A stretch of 64,000 nt of DNA from JAMXLO01 sp963719805 (GTDB taxonomy: Bacteria; Pseudomonadota; Alphaproteobacteria; Acetobacterales; Acetobacteraceae). Positions 17,123-26,333 of the stretch are shown one piece after another. The first letter of the stretch is position 1. Each line of letters opens with the position of its first letter. The position numbers and the translations under genes were made by a program. The stretch lies in NCBI GenBank assembly GCA_963719805.1, contig CAVRDF010000002.1, positions 124,001 to 188,000 on the forward strand, in the 5' to 3' direction. The notes beneath the pieces were generated by a model that made no database searches, had not been told where the DNA came from, and worked only from the letters and a program-made list of their open reading frames with translations.

Positions 17123-17977
17123 ATGGGTAGCTATGAATATACCACGCAGGACGTTGAATATCTCCGTCACGGCGATCGCAAGTTCATGGCCCGGCTGTTC
17201 AAGCCACAGGGTAAGGGGCCGTTTCCGGCGGTCGTCGAGGTGCATGGCGGCGCCTGGTGCAATGGCGACCTGAATGAATGCCAGATCTATGCGGAAGGCT
17301 TCGCGCGCGCCGGCCTCGCCGTCGCGGCGATCGATTTCCGCCATGCCGGTGACGCCTATCCAACCTCGCTTGCGGATATCAATTATGCGATCCGCTGGGT
17401 GAAGGCCAACGCGTCGGAACTGAACACGCGCGCCGATCTGGTTGGCATCGCCGGACAATCGAGCGGCGGCCATCTCGGCATGCTCGCAGCGATGCGGCCG
17501 AACGATCCGCGCTATGCCGCAATCAAGCTTCCCTCCTCAGCGCCTGCGGTCGATGCAACGGTGCGCGCAGTCGCCATGCTGTGGCCGGTGATCAATCCGC
17601 TGTCGCGCTATCGCCATGCATTGCGTGCCCGTGACTCGGCCAATCCACCAGCCTGGGTCGGCAACATCCCGTCGCGGCACGATCTGTACTGGAAGACCGA
17701 AGCGGCGATGGCCGAGGGCAATCCAATGCTGATCCTGGAAAAGGGCGAGAAGGTCCTGACGCCGCCGGCAATCTGGATCCAGGGCCAGCCCGACATCGTG
17801 CATGACTATCGCGATCCCGACGCACCGATCGACGGCAACGAACCGCAGCGATTCGTCACCAACTATCGCAAGGCCGGCGGCGAGATCGATCTGCTGTATA
17901 TCGACAATGCCAAGAAGCAAGGCGCCGGCTCCTTCGCCCCCGCCGCCGAGTTCTTCCATCGGCATATACAAGCGTAG
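17123..17977 (+). CDS. Alpha/beta hydrolase (esterase-lipase type)
   Basis: 284 residues. It has the oxyanion HGGAWCNGD motif (about 42-50) and a nucleophile elbow GIAGQSSGGHLG (GxSxG, about 110-121) of the hormone-sensitive-lipase/BD-FAE style fold. Late acidic and His residues (QPDIVHDYRDPD) could complete the triad. The start at 17123 follows GGGAGAAAGTCC. The substrate is an ester or amide, not determined. It follows the Lin0512 pair on the same strand after a palindromic repeat. Confidence 0.85.
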   Translation: MGSYEYTTQDVEYLRHGDRKFMARLFKPQGKGPFPAVVEVHGGAWCNGDLNECQIYAEGFARAGLAVAAIDFRHAGDAYPTSLADINYAIRWVKANASELNTRADLVGIAGQSSGGHLGMLAAMRPNDPRYAAIKLPSSAPAVDATVRAVAMLWPVINPLSRYRHALRARDSANPPAWVGNIPSRHDLYWKTEAAMAEGNPMLILEKGEKVLTPPAIWIQGQPDIVHDYRDPDAPIDGNEPQRFVTNYRKAGGEIDLLYIDNAKKQGAGSFAPAAEFFHRHIQA

Positions 17978-18000
17978 AGCTCGACGACGCGACTCCCATT

Positions 18001-18025
18001 CCCTCTCCCGCAGTGCGGGGGAGGG
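18001..18025. terminator. Hairpin between convergent genes (likely bidirectional terminator or REP element)
   Basis: Arms CCCTCTCCCGC (18001-18011) and GCGGGGGAGGG (18015-18025) pair with one mismatch around a 3-base loop. The site lies midway between the stops of the alpha/beta hydrolase (plus) and the Asp/Glu-racemase-fold gene (minus). The CCCTCTCCCGC motif is also a common dispersed repeat in proteobacteria. There is no strong T-run. Confidence 0.5.
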
Positions 18026-18044
18026 CAGGGAGGCGATGCCGCTA

Positions 18045-18757
18045 TCAGCCCGCCGGCATCTCCTCCAGCAGCCGCCCTAGGCCGGGCAGCGGCTCGCTGA
18101 CGCCCATGATCCGCATCATCGCCCACAACGCTGCACCGTTTGTTGTAACCACCGGCTTGCCGAACTCCCGCTCCCACATGGGGACGTGCGTCATCGTTGG
18201 GAAATTTCCGCCCGGAACCACGAAGCAGTCGATCTCCGGCCGATCGATGCGGCCAAACGCATCGCGCGCTGCCTCCGGACCGATCTTGCCGATCATATAG
18301 GCATCCGTGGCTGCGAAACCCTCGACCGCAAGCACCACAAGGCCAAATCCGTGCTCGTAGTACGACTTGGCGCGCTCGATCACCGGCTGAGAATAAGGCG
18401 ACACCAGCGCAATGCGCGTGGCGCCCAGCGAGCGCACCGCCTGGCCGACGGCCTGCGCCGAGGTGATCGCCGGCACTCCCGCGGCATTGCGCATCCGCTC
18501 GATCGTGACCGCGTCATAGTTATCGACGAACAGGCTGGCCGAAGTCTGCGCCAGGCAGATCACTTCCACCTTCGCGGTGCCCAGCAGTTTCGCTTGATAC
18601 TCCACGTCCTCGTCCTTGCTCGGCGAGAAGGTGCCGCTGGCGCCCTTGCCGAGCCGGCCGATATGCACCTGTAGTGACGCCGGCAGAAGGCGGCAGGTAC
18701 CTCGATCTCACAGGTCGTGTTGGTCGAAGGGATCAGGACACCGAAATGATGCATCAT
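18045..18757 (-). pseudogene. Asp/Glu racemase-fold protein (maleate isomerase/arylmalonate decarboxylase-like), frameshifted near N-terminus
   Basis: The start is ATG at 18757, in ATGA overlap with leuD. The first frame gives MMHHFGVLIPSTNTTCEIEV, then after a frame change near 18690 the protein continues LLPASLQVHIGRLGKG to the stop at 18045, about 237 residues in all. One missing base, probably a C in GCCGCCTTCTG, restores the frame. The fold matches the maleate isomerase/AMDase group, but both catalytic Cys positions differ: LAQTSASL replaces the usual CTSGS, and VVPGGNFP replaces the second Cys loop. Classic two-Cys racemase chemistry is therefore unlikely. Confidence 0.75.
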
Positions 18758-19386
18758 GACACGCTCGCATAAGCCCACGGCCTTGCCGCGGCGTCGCGCT
18801 CCTCAAAGTCGCTGATCTCTGCCTCGCTGCGCAGCATGAAGCCTAGCTGATCCAATCCCTGCAGCATCGGCAGCCGCCGATCGTCCGCGAGCGGGAAGCT
18901 GATCGGTTCCAGACCAGGCACCTCGATGGTACAGCGCTCCAGGTCAATCGTCAGCGTCGATGCATTGGAACGCTCTAGCGCGGCAGCAATGCGCTCGATC
19001 TGCTCCATCTCCAGTCGTATCGGCAGCAACCCATTCTGATACGAGTTGTCGTGGAAGATGTCGCCAAAGCTTGGCGCGATGACGCAGCGGAAGCCTGCCT
19101 CCATCAGCGCCCATACCGCGGTTTCACGCGAACTGCCGCAGCCGAAATTCGGGCCAGCCAGCAGCACGCTGACGTCGCGATAGCGCGGCTGGTCCAGCAC
19201 GAACTCCGGCCGTGCCACGCCTTCCTTGGTGTAGCGGAGGTTGGCGAAGAGCTTCGCTTTCAGCGGCAGCGACGCGGCCTCTTCCGGCGTGCGCCCCGGC
19301 ATCAGCGAAGGTGCGATCAGGTCGGTGTTGATGTTGGTCATCAGCATCGGCGCCGCGACACCGGTGTGGATAGTGAACTTTTCCAT
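18754..19386 (-). CDS. leuD: 3-isopropylmalate dehydratase small subunit-like protein (LeuD family)
   Basis: 210 residues with the LeuD core: MLMTNINTDLIAPSLM, then GPNFGCGSSRETAVWAL and PSFGDIFHDNSYQNGLLP. It pairs with LeuC to form an aconitase-family hydro-lyase. The adjacent racemase-fold gene and MFS transporter, and the absence of leuB, suggest a catabolic hydro-lyase acting on maleate, citraconate or a related diacid rather than leucine biosynthesis. That reassignment is inference. It starts 12 bases after leuC. Confidence 0.88.
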   Translation of the reverse strand: MEKFTIHTGVAAPMLMTNINTDLIAPSLMPGRTPEEAASLPLKAKLFANLRYTKEGVARPEFVLDQPRYRDVSVLLAGPNFGCGSSRETAVWALMEAGFRCVIAPSFGDIFHDNSYQNGLLPIRLEMEQIERIAAALERSNASTLTIDLERCTIEVPGLEPISFPLADDRRLPMLQGLDQLGFMLRSEAEISDFEERDAAARPWAYASVS

Positions 19387-19398
19387 TGCCGCCCTCCG

Positions 19399-20802
19399 CT
19401 ATGCCAGCATGCCGCGCACGTCTGTGATGCAGCCTGCGATCGCCGCGGCCGCGACCATGGCCGGGCTTGCCAGGTGCGTCCGGCTGCCCGGTCCTTGGCG
19501 CCCTTCGAAATTCCGATTGGAGGTGGAGATCGAGCGCTTGCCGGGTGGCACGATGTCGCCGCCCGCGCCGACACACATCGAGCATCCTGCCTCGCGCCAC
19601 TCGAACCCGGCCTCCTGAAAAACCTTGTGCAGGCCAATGGATTCCGCTGCCGCCTTGACGTGCGCAGCACCCGGCACCGCCAGCGCCTTGACGCCAGACG
19701 CCACCTTGCGCCCGCGTATCACTTCCGCTGCCGCCTGCAGATCGGACAACCGCCCATTGGTGCAGGATCCGATGAACGCGATATCGATCTTGGTGCCGGC
19801 GATCGGTGCGCCAGGCTGCAAATCCATGTAGCCGAGCGCGCGCTCCGCCATGCTGCGCCGGCCGGCGTCGGCGAACGTTGAAGGCGCAGGGATTACCCCA
19901 TCGATCGACACTACATCCTGCGGCGAGTTGCCCCACGTCACCTGCGGCTTCAGCGCAGCGCAGTCGATGTCGATCACCCGGTCATATTTGGCATCCGACT
20001 CATCGTACAGCGAACGCCATGTCGCCATCGCCTGGTCCCACAACGCGCCCTTCGGCACCATCGCGCGGCCGTTCAGGTACTCGAACGTCGTGTCGTCGGC
20101 CCCGATGAAGCCGCCGCGCGCGCCGAACTCGATCGACATGTTGCAGATGGTCAATCGTGCTTCCAACGGCAGCGCGCGGATCGCCGGGCCGGCGTATTGC
20201 ACCACGTGGCCGACGCCCGCATCGACGCCATATTTTCCGATCAGCGCCAGGATCATGTCTTTGGCATAGATGCCCTTGCCCGGCACCCCGTTGAACTCGG
20301 CGCGCAGCGTGCGCGGCTTGCGCATGATCAGCGACTGTGTCGCGAACACCTGCATCACTTCCGAGGTGCCAATACCCCACGCCCAGGCACCAACGCCGCC
20401 GCAACTCGCGGTGTGACTGTCGCCGCAAACGTAGGTGCAGCCCGGCAGCGCAAAGCCGAGATGCGGCCCGACCACATGCACGATGCCGTGGTTCGTATGG
20501 TCGATGCTGAACAGGCGGACGCCGAACTCTTCGCAGTTGCGCACCATCGCCAGGTTACGCGGGCGGTTCGCCGCCCAGCTTTCCAACGTGCGCCCCGGCA
20601 AGGTGGAAATGCCGTGATCGATCGTGCCAAGCGTCAGGTCGGGCCGCCGCACCTTCAGACCGCGTTCCCGCAATCCGTCGAACGCGCGCCCGCTGGTACC
20701 CTCTTGCGCGAAATGGCGGTCGATATGGATCAGCGCGCGGCCATCGCCATAGTCCTTGATGACGTGCTGGTCCCACATGCGTTCGAACGGCGTGTTGGCC
20801 AT
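19399..20802 (-). CDS. leuC: 3-isopropylmalate dehydratase large subunit-like protein (LeuC family)
   Basis: 467 residues, normal length for LeuC. The iron-sulfur ligands are visible as FIGSCTNGRLSDL and REAGCSMCVGAGG near the C-terminus, with YVCGDSHTASCGG at about 132. The substrate-side segment HFAQEGTSGRAFDGL differs from the HEVTSPQAF form usual in biosynthetic LeuC. Together with the neighbours this points to a paralogue with another substrate (maleate or methylmaleate type). It is transcribed after the MFS gene with an 11-base gap. Confidence 0.9.
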   Translation of the reverse strand: MANTPFERMWDQHVIKDYGDGRALIHIDRHFAQEGTSGRAFDGLRERGLKVRRPDLTLGTIDHGISTLPGRTLESWAANRPRNLAMVRNCEEFGVRLFSIDHTNHGIVHVVGPHLGFALPGCTYVCGDSHTASCGGVGAWAWGIGTSEVMQVFATQSLIMRKPRTLRAEFNGVPGKGIYAKDMILALIGKYGVDAGVGHVVQYAGPAIRALPLEARLTICNMSIEFGARGGFIGADDTTFEYLNGRAMVPKGALWDQAMATWRSLYDESDAKYDRVIDIDCAALKPQVTWGNSPQDVVSIDGVIPAPSTFADAGRRSMAERALGYMDLQPGAPIAGTKIDIAFIGSCTNGRLSDLQAAAEVIRGRKVASGVKALAVPGAAHVKAAAESIGLHKVFQEAGFEWREAGCSMCVGAGGDIVPPGKRSISTSNRNFEGRQGPGSRTHLASPAMVAAAAIAGCITDVRGMLA

Positions 20803-20813
20803 CTTGGCGCCTC

Positions 20814-22196
20814 CTATAAAGCAGCTTCGTCGCGTATCGGGATCGCGATGGCATCCGGCTCAGCGCCTGGTGCCAGTGATTCCAACGACCGCTGATTGGT
20901 CTCGATGCCGGCAACCGCGATCAGGAACACCAGCATCAGGTACATGGTCGCGATCGTGCCGACCACACCGGCGATGCCATAGTTCGCGAACAGCGGCACA
21001 ACGGCGTAAGGTGTGGCGATAAGCGCGGCGCGTCCGGTCATTTGCGCGATGCCGCTGCCGCGGAAGCGATATTCTGTGGGGAATAGTTCCGGCGTATATC
21101 CGCCGAGTCCGAGCGCCAGGAATAGCGACATCGACGACACCAGCAGGAAACCGCACAGCATGATCGGCAGCGGCATGATCAGGAACGGATAGATCGAGCC
21201 AATCACCGCGCAACTGACTCCTGCCAGCATGATGCCGCGGCGGCGTCCAATGCGATCTGCCAGCATTACCGCGAGGAACGGTCCGAAGAGCGTTCCCGCG
21301 GTCATCGCGGTGGTGAAGCCAAGCGAACGCGTGACGCTGAAGCCCTGCTTGACAAAGAACGACGGGATCCAAGCGGTGAAGCTGTAGGAGCCGACAAGGC
21401 ATGTGACACAAACCGCCATCGCCAGCAGTGTTCGTCGCACGACGCCCGGCGAGAACAGCACCGATAACGGAACGCGGCGCGCAAGCACCGCCGGCGCCGG
21501 TCGCACCGGTGGAAGTACGCCGCCCGCTTCATGCTCGATCGCCTGCAGCACGCGTTCCGCTTCGTCGTTGCGCCCAATCGTTTCAAGCCAGCGCGGCGAT
21601 TCCGGCAGCTTGCGGCGCAGCCACCAGACCCACAGAGCGCCGACACCGCCAATGACGAACATTGCGCGCCAGCCAAGCCACGGGATGATCGCGAATCCCG
21701 TCAGCGAAACAACGAACACGCCGGAACTGGAGATCAGATTGAGCAGCGCGGTATAGCGGCCACGGCTTCCAGGCGGCACGAACTCCGAAATCATGCCATA
21801 ACCAACAACGAATTCGGCGCCAAGGCCGATGCCCATGATGACTCGGATGACGATGAGCCATTGCATTGACGGCGCCACCGCGGCGACCAGGCACATGCTG
21901 CCGAAGATCAGCAGATTGAACTGATAGGCGAAGCGACGGCCCAGCCGATCGCCAATGAAGCCAGCACTGGCGGCGCCGATGGTCAGTCCTGCGAATGTGG
22001 CGGAGATGAACGTTGCATTCGATGCCATGGTGGATACACCGCTGCTCACCAAGGCGGCCAGCACGCCCGCCATCATCGAATTATCGAATGAGTCAAAGAA
22101 CATCCCCATGCCGACGAGCCGCAGAACGCGTCGATGGAATGAGCCGAGAGGCAGGCGATCGAGCCGGGCCGCGGCGTTCACGGATCCTTGCATCAT
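20814..22196 (-). CDS. MFS transporter (metabolite:H+ symporter type)
   Basis: 460 residues with 12 predicted TM helices. MFS motif A is seen as GFIGDRLGRRFAYQ after helix 2, and PESPRWLETIGR follows helix 6. Both are typical of the sugar porter and aromatic-acid/metabolite:H+ symporter branches. It is the first gene of the operon with leuC, leuD and the racemase-fold gene, so it most likely imports the diacid or ester those enzymes process. Its start faces the monooxygenase gene at 22284 across an 87-base divergent promoter region. Confidence 0.9.
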   Translation of the reverse strand: MMQGSVNAAARLDRLPLGSFHRRVLRLVGMGMFFDSFDNSMMAGVLAALVSSGVSTMASNATFISATFAGLTIGAASAGFIGDRLGRRFAYQFNLLIFGSMCLVAAVAPSMQWLIVIRVIMGIGLGAEFVVGYGMISEFVPPGSRGRYTALLNLISSSGVFVVSLTGFAIIPWLGWRAMFVIGGVGALWVWWLRRKLPESPRWLETIGRNDEAERVLQAIEHEAGGVLPPVRPAPAVLARRVPLSVLFSPGVVRRTLLAMAVCVTCLVGSYSFTAWIPSFFVKQGFSVTRSLGFTTAMTAGTLFGPFLAVMLADRIGRRRGIMLAGVSCAVIGSIYPFLIMPLPIMLCGFLLVSSMSLFLALGLGGYTPELFPTEYRFRGSGIAQMTGRAALIATPYAVVPLFANYGIAGVVGTIATMYLMLVFLIAVAGIETNQRSLESLAPGAEPDAIAIPIRDEAAL

Positions 22197-22283
22197 GGCG
22201 TTGCTCCCTGGTTGACAACTCTACCCGCTTGCAGTGGTGGGGCAAGTCGGCGGAAACTGCGCGGGCTCGCGCAGGAGGCGTCC

Positions 22284-23417
22284 ATGAAAGTCGGCGTGTC
22301 GCTCAGCATTCTTGCCCAGGCGGGTCGTTCCGACGTCGCCGTCTACAAGGAACACCTGGAACTAGGTGATCTGGCGGAACCGCTCGGCTTTGATTCGATC
22401 TTTGCACTGGAACATCATTTCACCGGCTACTCGATGTCGCCGGCGCCGGTGCAATTGCTCAGTTACTTCGCCGGCCGCACCAAGCGTCTGATGTTGGGCA
22501 CAGCGGTGATCGTGCTGCCGTGGCACGATCCGATCCGCGTGGCGGAAAGCATCGCCTTGCTGGACGTCCTGTGTGGCGGGCGTTGTCTGTTCGGCTTCGG
22601 CCGTGGCGCCGCCAGCGTGGAGTACGCCGGCTTCCGCATTCCGATGGAGGAAGCGCGCGGCCGTTTCGCTGAGTCGGCGCAACTGATCCGCCTGGCGCTC
22701 AGCCAACCCGAATTCGAATGGCAGGGCGAGTTTTATCAGATCCCACGCACCTCGATACGGCCGCATCCAATCTCCAATCCCGCGCGGCGGTTCTATGTGT
22801 CCTCCGTCACGCCTGAGTCCGCCGAAATCATGGCCAAGCTTGGCTTCGGCATGATGGTAATCATGCAGAACGAATGGCCGAAGGCCGCAGCCGATATCGA
22901 CCGCTTCCGCGAGATCGCCGGCACTGTCGGCCACGTACCGCCGCCGCCAATCATCCTCACCAACGTGTCGTGCGCGGCAAGCCGTGACGAGGCACACGAC
23001 CGCGCGATGCAATATCTCGGCCGCAAGTGGGATTCCATTGATAATCACTACCATTTCTCGGACGGCCACCTGTCCAACGTGAAGGGCTATGAGTCCTACG
23101 GGAAGATGGCGAAGACCTACGCCAAGATGAAGGAGGACGCGGCGCGGCAGAAGGCGACCGAGTTCTACGTGAAGATCCAGATTGTCGGAACTCCGGACGA
23201 CTGCATCCAGCAGATCGCCGAGCTGCGCGCGGTGACAGGTACCGACCATATCATCTCTGATTTCTCCTATGGCGGCATGCCGCACGAGCAAGGCGAGCTC
23301 AACATGCGGCTGTTCTCCGACCAGGTGATGCCGGTGCTGCAACGCGACGCGTTGTTCGTGGCACCGCGCGCGCAATCCGTCACCGCAACGCATGAGGACG
23401 TGTTCGCGCCGGCCTGA
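22284..23417 (+). CDS. LLM-class flavin-dependent oxidoreductase (bacterial luciferase-like)
   Basis: 377 residues with the luciferase-like barrel: MKVGVSLSILAQAGRSDVAV, then LGFDSIFALEHHFTGYSMSP and LMLGTAVIVLPWHDPIRVAE. These are characteristic of FMN-dependent monooxygenases. The start at 22284 is the first codon of the conserved region; an upstream frame to 22188 overlaps the divergent MFS gene. It uses reduced FMN and oxygen on an unknown substrate. The GMC oxidoreductase follows after 5 bases, so the two form an operon. Confidence 0.9.
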   Translation: MKVGVSLSILAQAGRSDVAVYKEHLELGDLAEPLGFDSIFALEHHFTGYSMSPAPVQLLSYFAGRTKRLMLGTAVIVLPWHDPIRVAESIALLDVLCGGRCLFGFGRGAASVEYAGFRIPMEEARGRFAESAQLIRLALSQPEFEWQGEFYQIPRTSIRPHPISNPARRFYVSSVTPESAEIMAKLGFGMMVIMQNEWPKAAADIDRFREIAGTVGHVPPPPIILTNVSCAASRDEAHDRAMQYLGRKWDSIDNHYHFSDGHLSNVKGYESYGKMAKTYAKMKEDAARQKATEFYVKIQIVGTPDDCIQQIAELRAVTGTDHIISDFSYGGMPHEQGELNMRLFSDQVMPVLQRDALFVAPRAQSVTATHEDVFAPA

Positions 23418-23422
23418 TCGCA

Positions 23423-25063
23423 ATGCAGACCTATGACTATATCGTCGTGGGCGCTGGTTCAGCTGGCGCCGTCGTCGCTAACCGGCTGTCGGCCGATGCG
23501 CGCAACAAGGTGCTGTTGCTCGAGGCCGGCGCTGCCGGCCATCCGTGGTCACGCATTCCCATCGGCTATGCCAAGCTCCTCAACAATCCCGCTGCTAACT
23601 GGCTGTACAGTTCGCAACCTGAAGCCAGCACCAATGGCCGCGCGTTGCCGGTGCCGCGCGGCAAGCTGTTGGGCGGATCAAGCGCGATCAACGGTATGGC
23701 GTTCGTGCGTGGCCAGGCGCAGGATTTCGACACCTGGGCGCAGATGGGCAATCACGGCTGGAGCTACGGCGACGTCCTGCCGTTCTTCAAGCGAATGGAA
23801 CACTATGCCGGCGGAGACGACACATTCCGTGGCCGCGACGGCCCGATCCACGTCACCAATCCGCCGCCGCGCCTGCCGATATTCGCCGCATTGATCGAGG
23901 CCGCGGGGCAGGCAGGTATTCCGCACAATTCCGATTACAACGGCGCGTCGCAGGACGGCATTGCGATGAGCCAGGCGTCGATCGCTTCAGGCCGGCGCAT
24001 GAGCACCGCGCGCTGCTATCTCGACCCGATCCGCAATCGCAGCAATCTGCATATACAAACCGGGGCGCTCGCCGAATCGCTGCTGCTCGAAGGCAGGCGC
24101 TGCGTCGGCATTCGCTATTGGGTGCGCGGCGAAATGCGCGAGGCCTGCGTGTCAGGCGAGATCGTGGTAAGCGCCGGTTCGATCAATTCACCGCAGCTAC
24201 TGGAGCTGTCGGGCATCGGCCAGCCCGATCGACTGCGTACACTTGGGATCGAGGTGCAGCACGCGCTGCCCGGCGTTGGCGAGAACCTGCGCGACCACTT
24301 TGCGCCGCGCACGCGCTGGGCGGTGGGGGCAAGAGGCACCACCTTCAACGACCGTGGCCGTGGTCTCGGCCTGATCGGGCAGGCGCTGCGCTATGCAATG
24401 TTCGGCGACGGCATGCTGGGCAGCGTGGCAGCGCCGATACGCGCCTTCGTGCGCTCGCGCGAGGGTCTCGAGGCGCCGGACGTCTTGCTCGGCTGGGTGC
24501 CGATGTTGACCGAACCAGGACCGCGCGGGCCGCAGGTATCACGAGAGCGCGGCATGACCTGTTACGCGCACCCGATGCGGCCCGAAAGCAAGGGGCATAT
24601 CCACATCGTCTCAGCCGATCGGCGCAAGGCTCCCGCGATCAATTTCAACTTCCTGTCGTCACCGATTGATGCACAGGTGACGATACGCGCCGTGCGCATT
24701 GCGCGCGCCATCATGACCGCACCGGCAATGACCCGATTGCAGGTGACCGAGCTGGCACCCGGCGCTGCGGCGGTGACAGACGAAGAGATACTGGACTGGG
24801 TGAAGCGTGTGGCCGAGACGACGTATCACCCGGTGGGGACTTGCAAGATGGGCACTGATCCGATGGCGGTAGTGGATGCGCAATTGCGGGTGCACGGCAT
24901 CGCCGGCCTCCGCGTGGCGGATGCATCGATCATGCCGACATTGACCTCAGGCAACACCAATGCACCGTCGATCATGATCGGCGAAAAGGCAGCGGACATG
25001 GTGTTGAGCACACCTCGGCCGCTTGCGGGAGAAGTCGGCACGAAGCATCGGCAGAGGGTCTAG
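23423..25063 (+). CDS. GMC family FAD-dependent oxidoreductase (alcohol/choline dehydrogenase type)
   Basis: 546 residues. It has the N-terminal Rossmann motif YDYIVVGAGSAGAVVANRL and the GMC signature region PRGKLLGGSSAINGM. Near the C-terminus are the active-site His in TTYHPVGTCKMG and the Asn in SGNTNAPSIMIGEKAADM. It oxidises an alcohol to an aldehyde. Its stop codon shares a CTAG tetranucleotide with the stop of the convergent Rieske gene. Partnership with the LLM monooxygenase suggests oxidation of a hydroxylated intermediate (inference). Confidence 0.93.
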   Translation: MQTYDYIVVGAGSAGAVVANRLSADARNKVLLLEAGAAGHPWSRIPIGYAKLLNNPAANWLYSSQPEASTNGRALPVPRGKLLGGSSAINGMAFVRGQAQDFDTWAQMGNHGWSYGDVLPFFKRMEHYAGGDDTFRGRDGPIHVTNPPPRLPIFAALIEAAGQAGIPHNSDYNGASQDGIAMSQASIASGRRMSTARCYLDPIRNRSNLHIQTGALAESLLLEGRRCVGIRYWVRGEMREACVSGEIVVSAGSINSPQLLELSGIGQPDRLRTLGIEVQHALPGVGENLRDHFAPRTRWAVGARGTTFNDRGRGLGLIGQALRYAMFGDGMLGSVAAPIRAFVRSREGLEAPDVLLGWVPMLTEPGPRGPQVSRERGMTCYAHPMRPESKGHIHIVSADRRKAPAINFNFLSSPIDAQVTIRAVRIARAIMTAPAMTRLQVTELAPGAAAVTDEEILDWVKRVAETTYHPVGTCKMGTDPMAVVDAQLRVHGIAGLRVADASIMPTLTSGNTNAPSIMIGEKAADMVLSTPRPLAGEVGTKHRQRV

Positions 25064-26271
25064 CTCCCCACTGCCTCAATATATCTCGAAGCCTCGCCGC
25101 AGTACCAATCGCTGAAGCGGATCACCAGCGATTCAGCTTCCTCGCTGTATGGCCCGGGCGTATAGCCAGTCGAATTGACACCGCGCTGGTTAGCCTCGCA
25201 CAGCGCCAGGTCCTGCTCGTTGGTCTTGGTCCACAGTTCGATCAGTTCATCCGTGCGGTAATCCACCCCCTCGACGGCGTCCTTGCGTACCAGCCACTTG
25301 GAGGTCACTGCCGTCTCCTGCGGTCCCACCGGCAGCGCGCCGAACATGAACACTGTGTCGCTGGTGGCATGCGCAAAACAATGCGGCTCGATCGACCAGC
25401 GCATCGAGCCGATATCGCCCTCCGCCGCTTCGCACATCAGCTTCGTACAGGCAGGACGGCCATCCATCGAAAGCGTGGTCGTGCCTTCGTTCAACGGAAA
25501 GCGCATCGCCTGCCACCATTCGCCCTCGAACGGACCGGTCTCCAGTCCCGCGTCCACCATCCGCGTGCGGAACCGATTGAACTGCTGGCCATCGGCGAAC
25601 TGCACGGAACGGCGCGGACGCGCCGGAAAGCTAAGCGACAGTTCAGGGTGCCGTGCCACGCAGTGATAGCACTCGCGCGCATTCTCGATCACCAGCTTCC
25701 AGTTAGCGTGCATCACCAATGTGCTCTCGAACGCGAGCTTCGCGTTGCCCAGATCGTGCGGTGCCAGCAGCGGCCCAAGCCGGCGCGCGAACTCGTCGAA
25801 GTGTGGCGCCGCCTCCGCGAGGCAGACATAAACCGTGCCAGCCACCGTCTGCACATGTATCGGCTTCAGCCCGTGCGTCGCGGCATCGAAGCCGGCACCC
25901 ATGCGTGGTGCATTGGCAAGCCGCCCATCCAGCCCATAGGTCCACTGGTGATACGGACAGATCAGCCAGGACGACGAGCCATGTCCATTCTCGCAGATCT
26001 GCGAACCACGGTGCCGGCAGCTATTGTGGAACCCGCGCAGCACCCCGTCCTGGCCACGCACCAGCACAATCGGCGACTGGCCGATGGTGAGCGCAAGATG
26101 CTCGCCCGGTTCTGCAACTTCCGCCTCGAACCCGGCGAAGATCCAATTGCGGCCGTGGATCGCCGCAAGGTCGAAGGCGAACACCTCGGCATCGTTGTAC
26201 AGCGCTTGCGGCAGCGCATGCTTTGGCTTGCGTTGTTCGATCAGGGAACGGATTCTTGTCAGATCGGGCAT
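25060..26271 (-). CDS. Rieske-type aromatic ring-hydroxylating dioxygenase, alpha subunit
   Basis: 403 residues. The Rieske cluster site is CRHRGSQICENGHGSSSWLI then CPYHQW (CxH...CxxH, about residues 85-110). The catalytic mononuclear iron site is in NARECYHCVARHPELS. No beta subunit, ferredoxin or reductase is adjacent, so electrons must come from elsewhere, as in many alpha3-type choline, carnitine or glycine betaine monooxygenases. GcvA-like Rieske enzymes for quaternary amines are a reasonable alternative to aromatic substrates. It lies 62 bases behind the ABC importer operon on the same strand. Confidence 0.9.
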   Translation of the reverse strand: MPDLTRIRSLIEQRKPKHALPQALYNDAEVFAFDLAAIHGRNWIFAGFEAEVAEPGEHLALTIGQSPIVLVRGQDGVLRGFHNSCRHRGSQICENGHGSSSWLICPYHQWTYGLDGRLANAPRMGAGFDAATHGLKPIHVQTVAGTVYVCLAEAAPHFDEFARRLGPLLAPHDLGNAKLAFESTLVMHANWKLVIENARECYHCVARHPELSLSFPARPRRSVQFADGQQFNRFRTRMVDAGLETGPFEGEWWQAMRFPLNEGTTTLSMDGRPACTKLMCEAAEGDIGSMRWSIEPHCFAHATSDTVFMFGALPVGPQETAVTSKWLVRKDAVEGVDYRTDELIELWTKTNEQDLALCEANQRGVNSTGYTPGPYSEEAESLVIRFSDWYCGEASRYIEAVGS

Positions 26272-26333
26272 GGGACACTCCCAGACTGAGCGCTGCGCAG
26301 AGTGGCAGAAACCGCGCGGCCTCGCGAGTGGGT

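Noticed and set aside
18754..20802. Housekeeping leucine biosynthesis
   Set aside because: leuC and leuD are here but leuA and leuB are not, and the neighbours are catabolic. Not excluded, only less likely.
22362..23423. 353-codon minus-strand frame
   Set aside because: Antisense to the LLM monooxygenase; composition is typical of a shadow frame.
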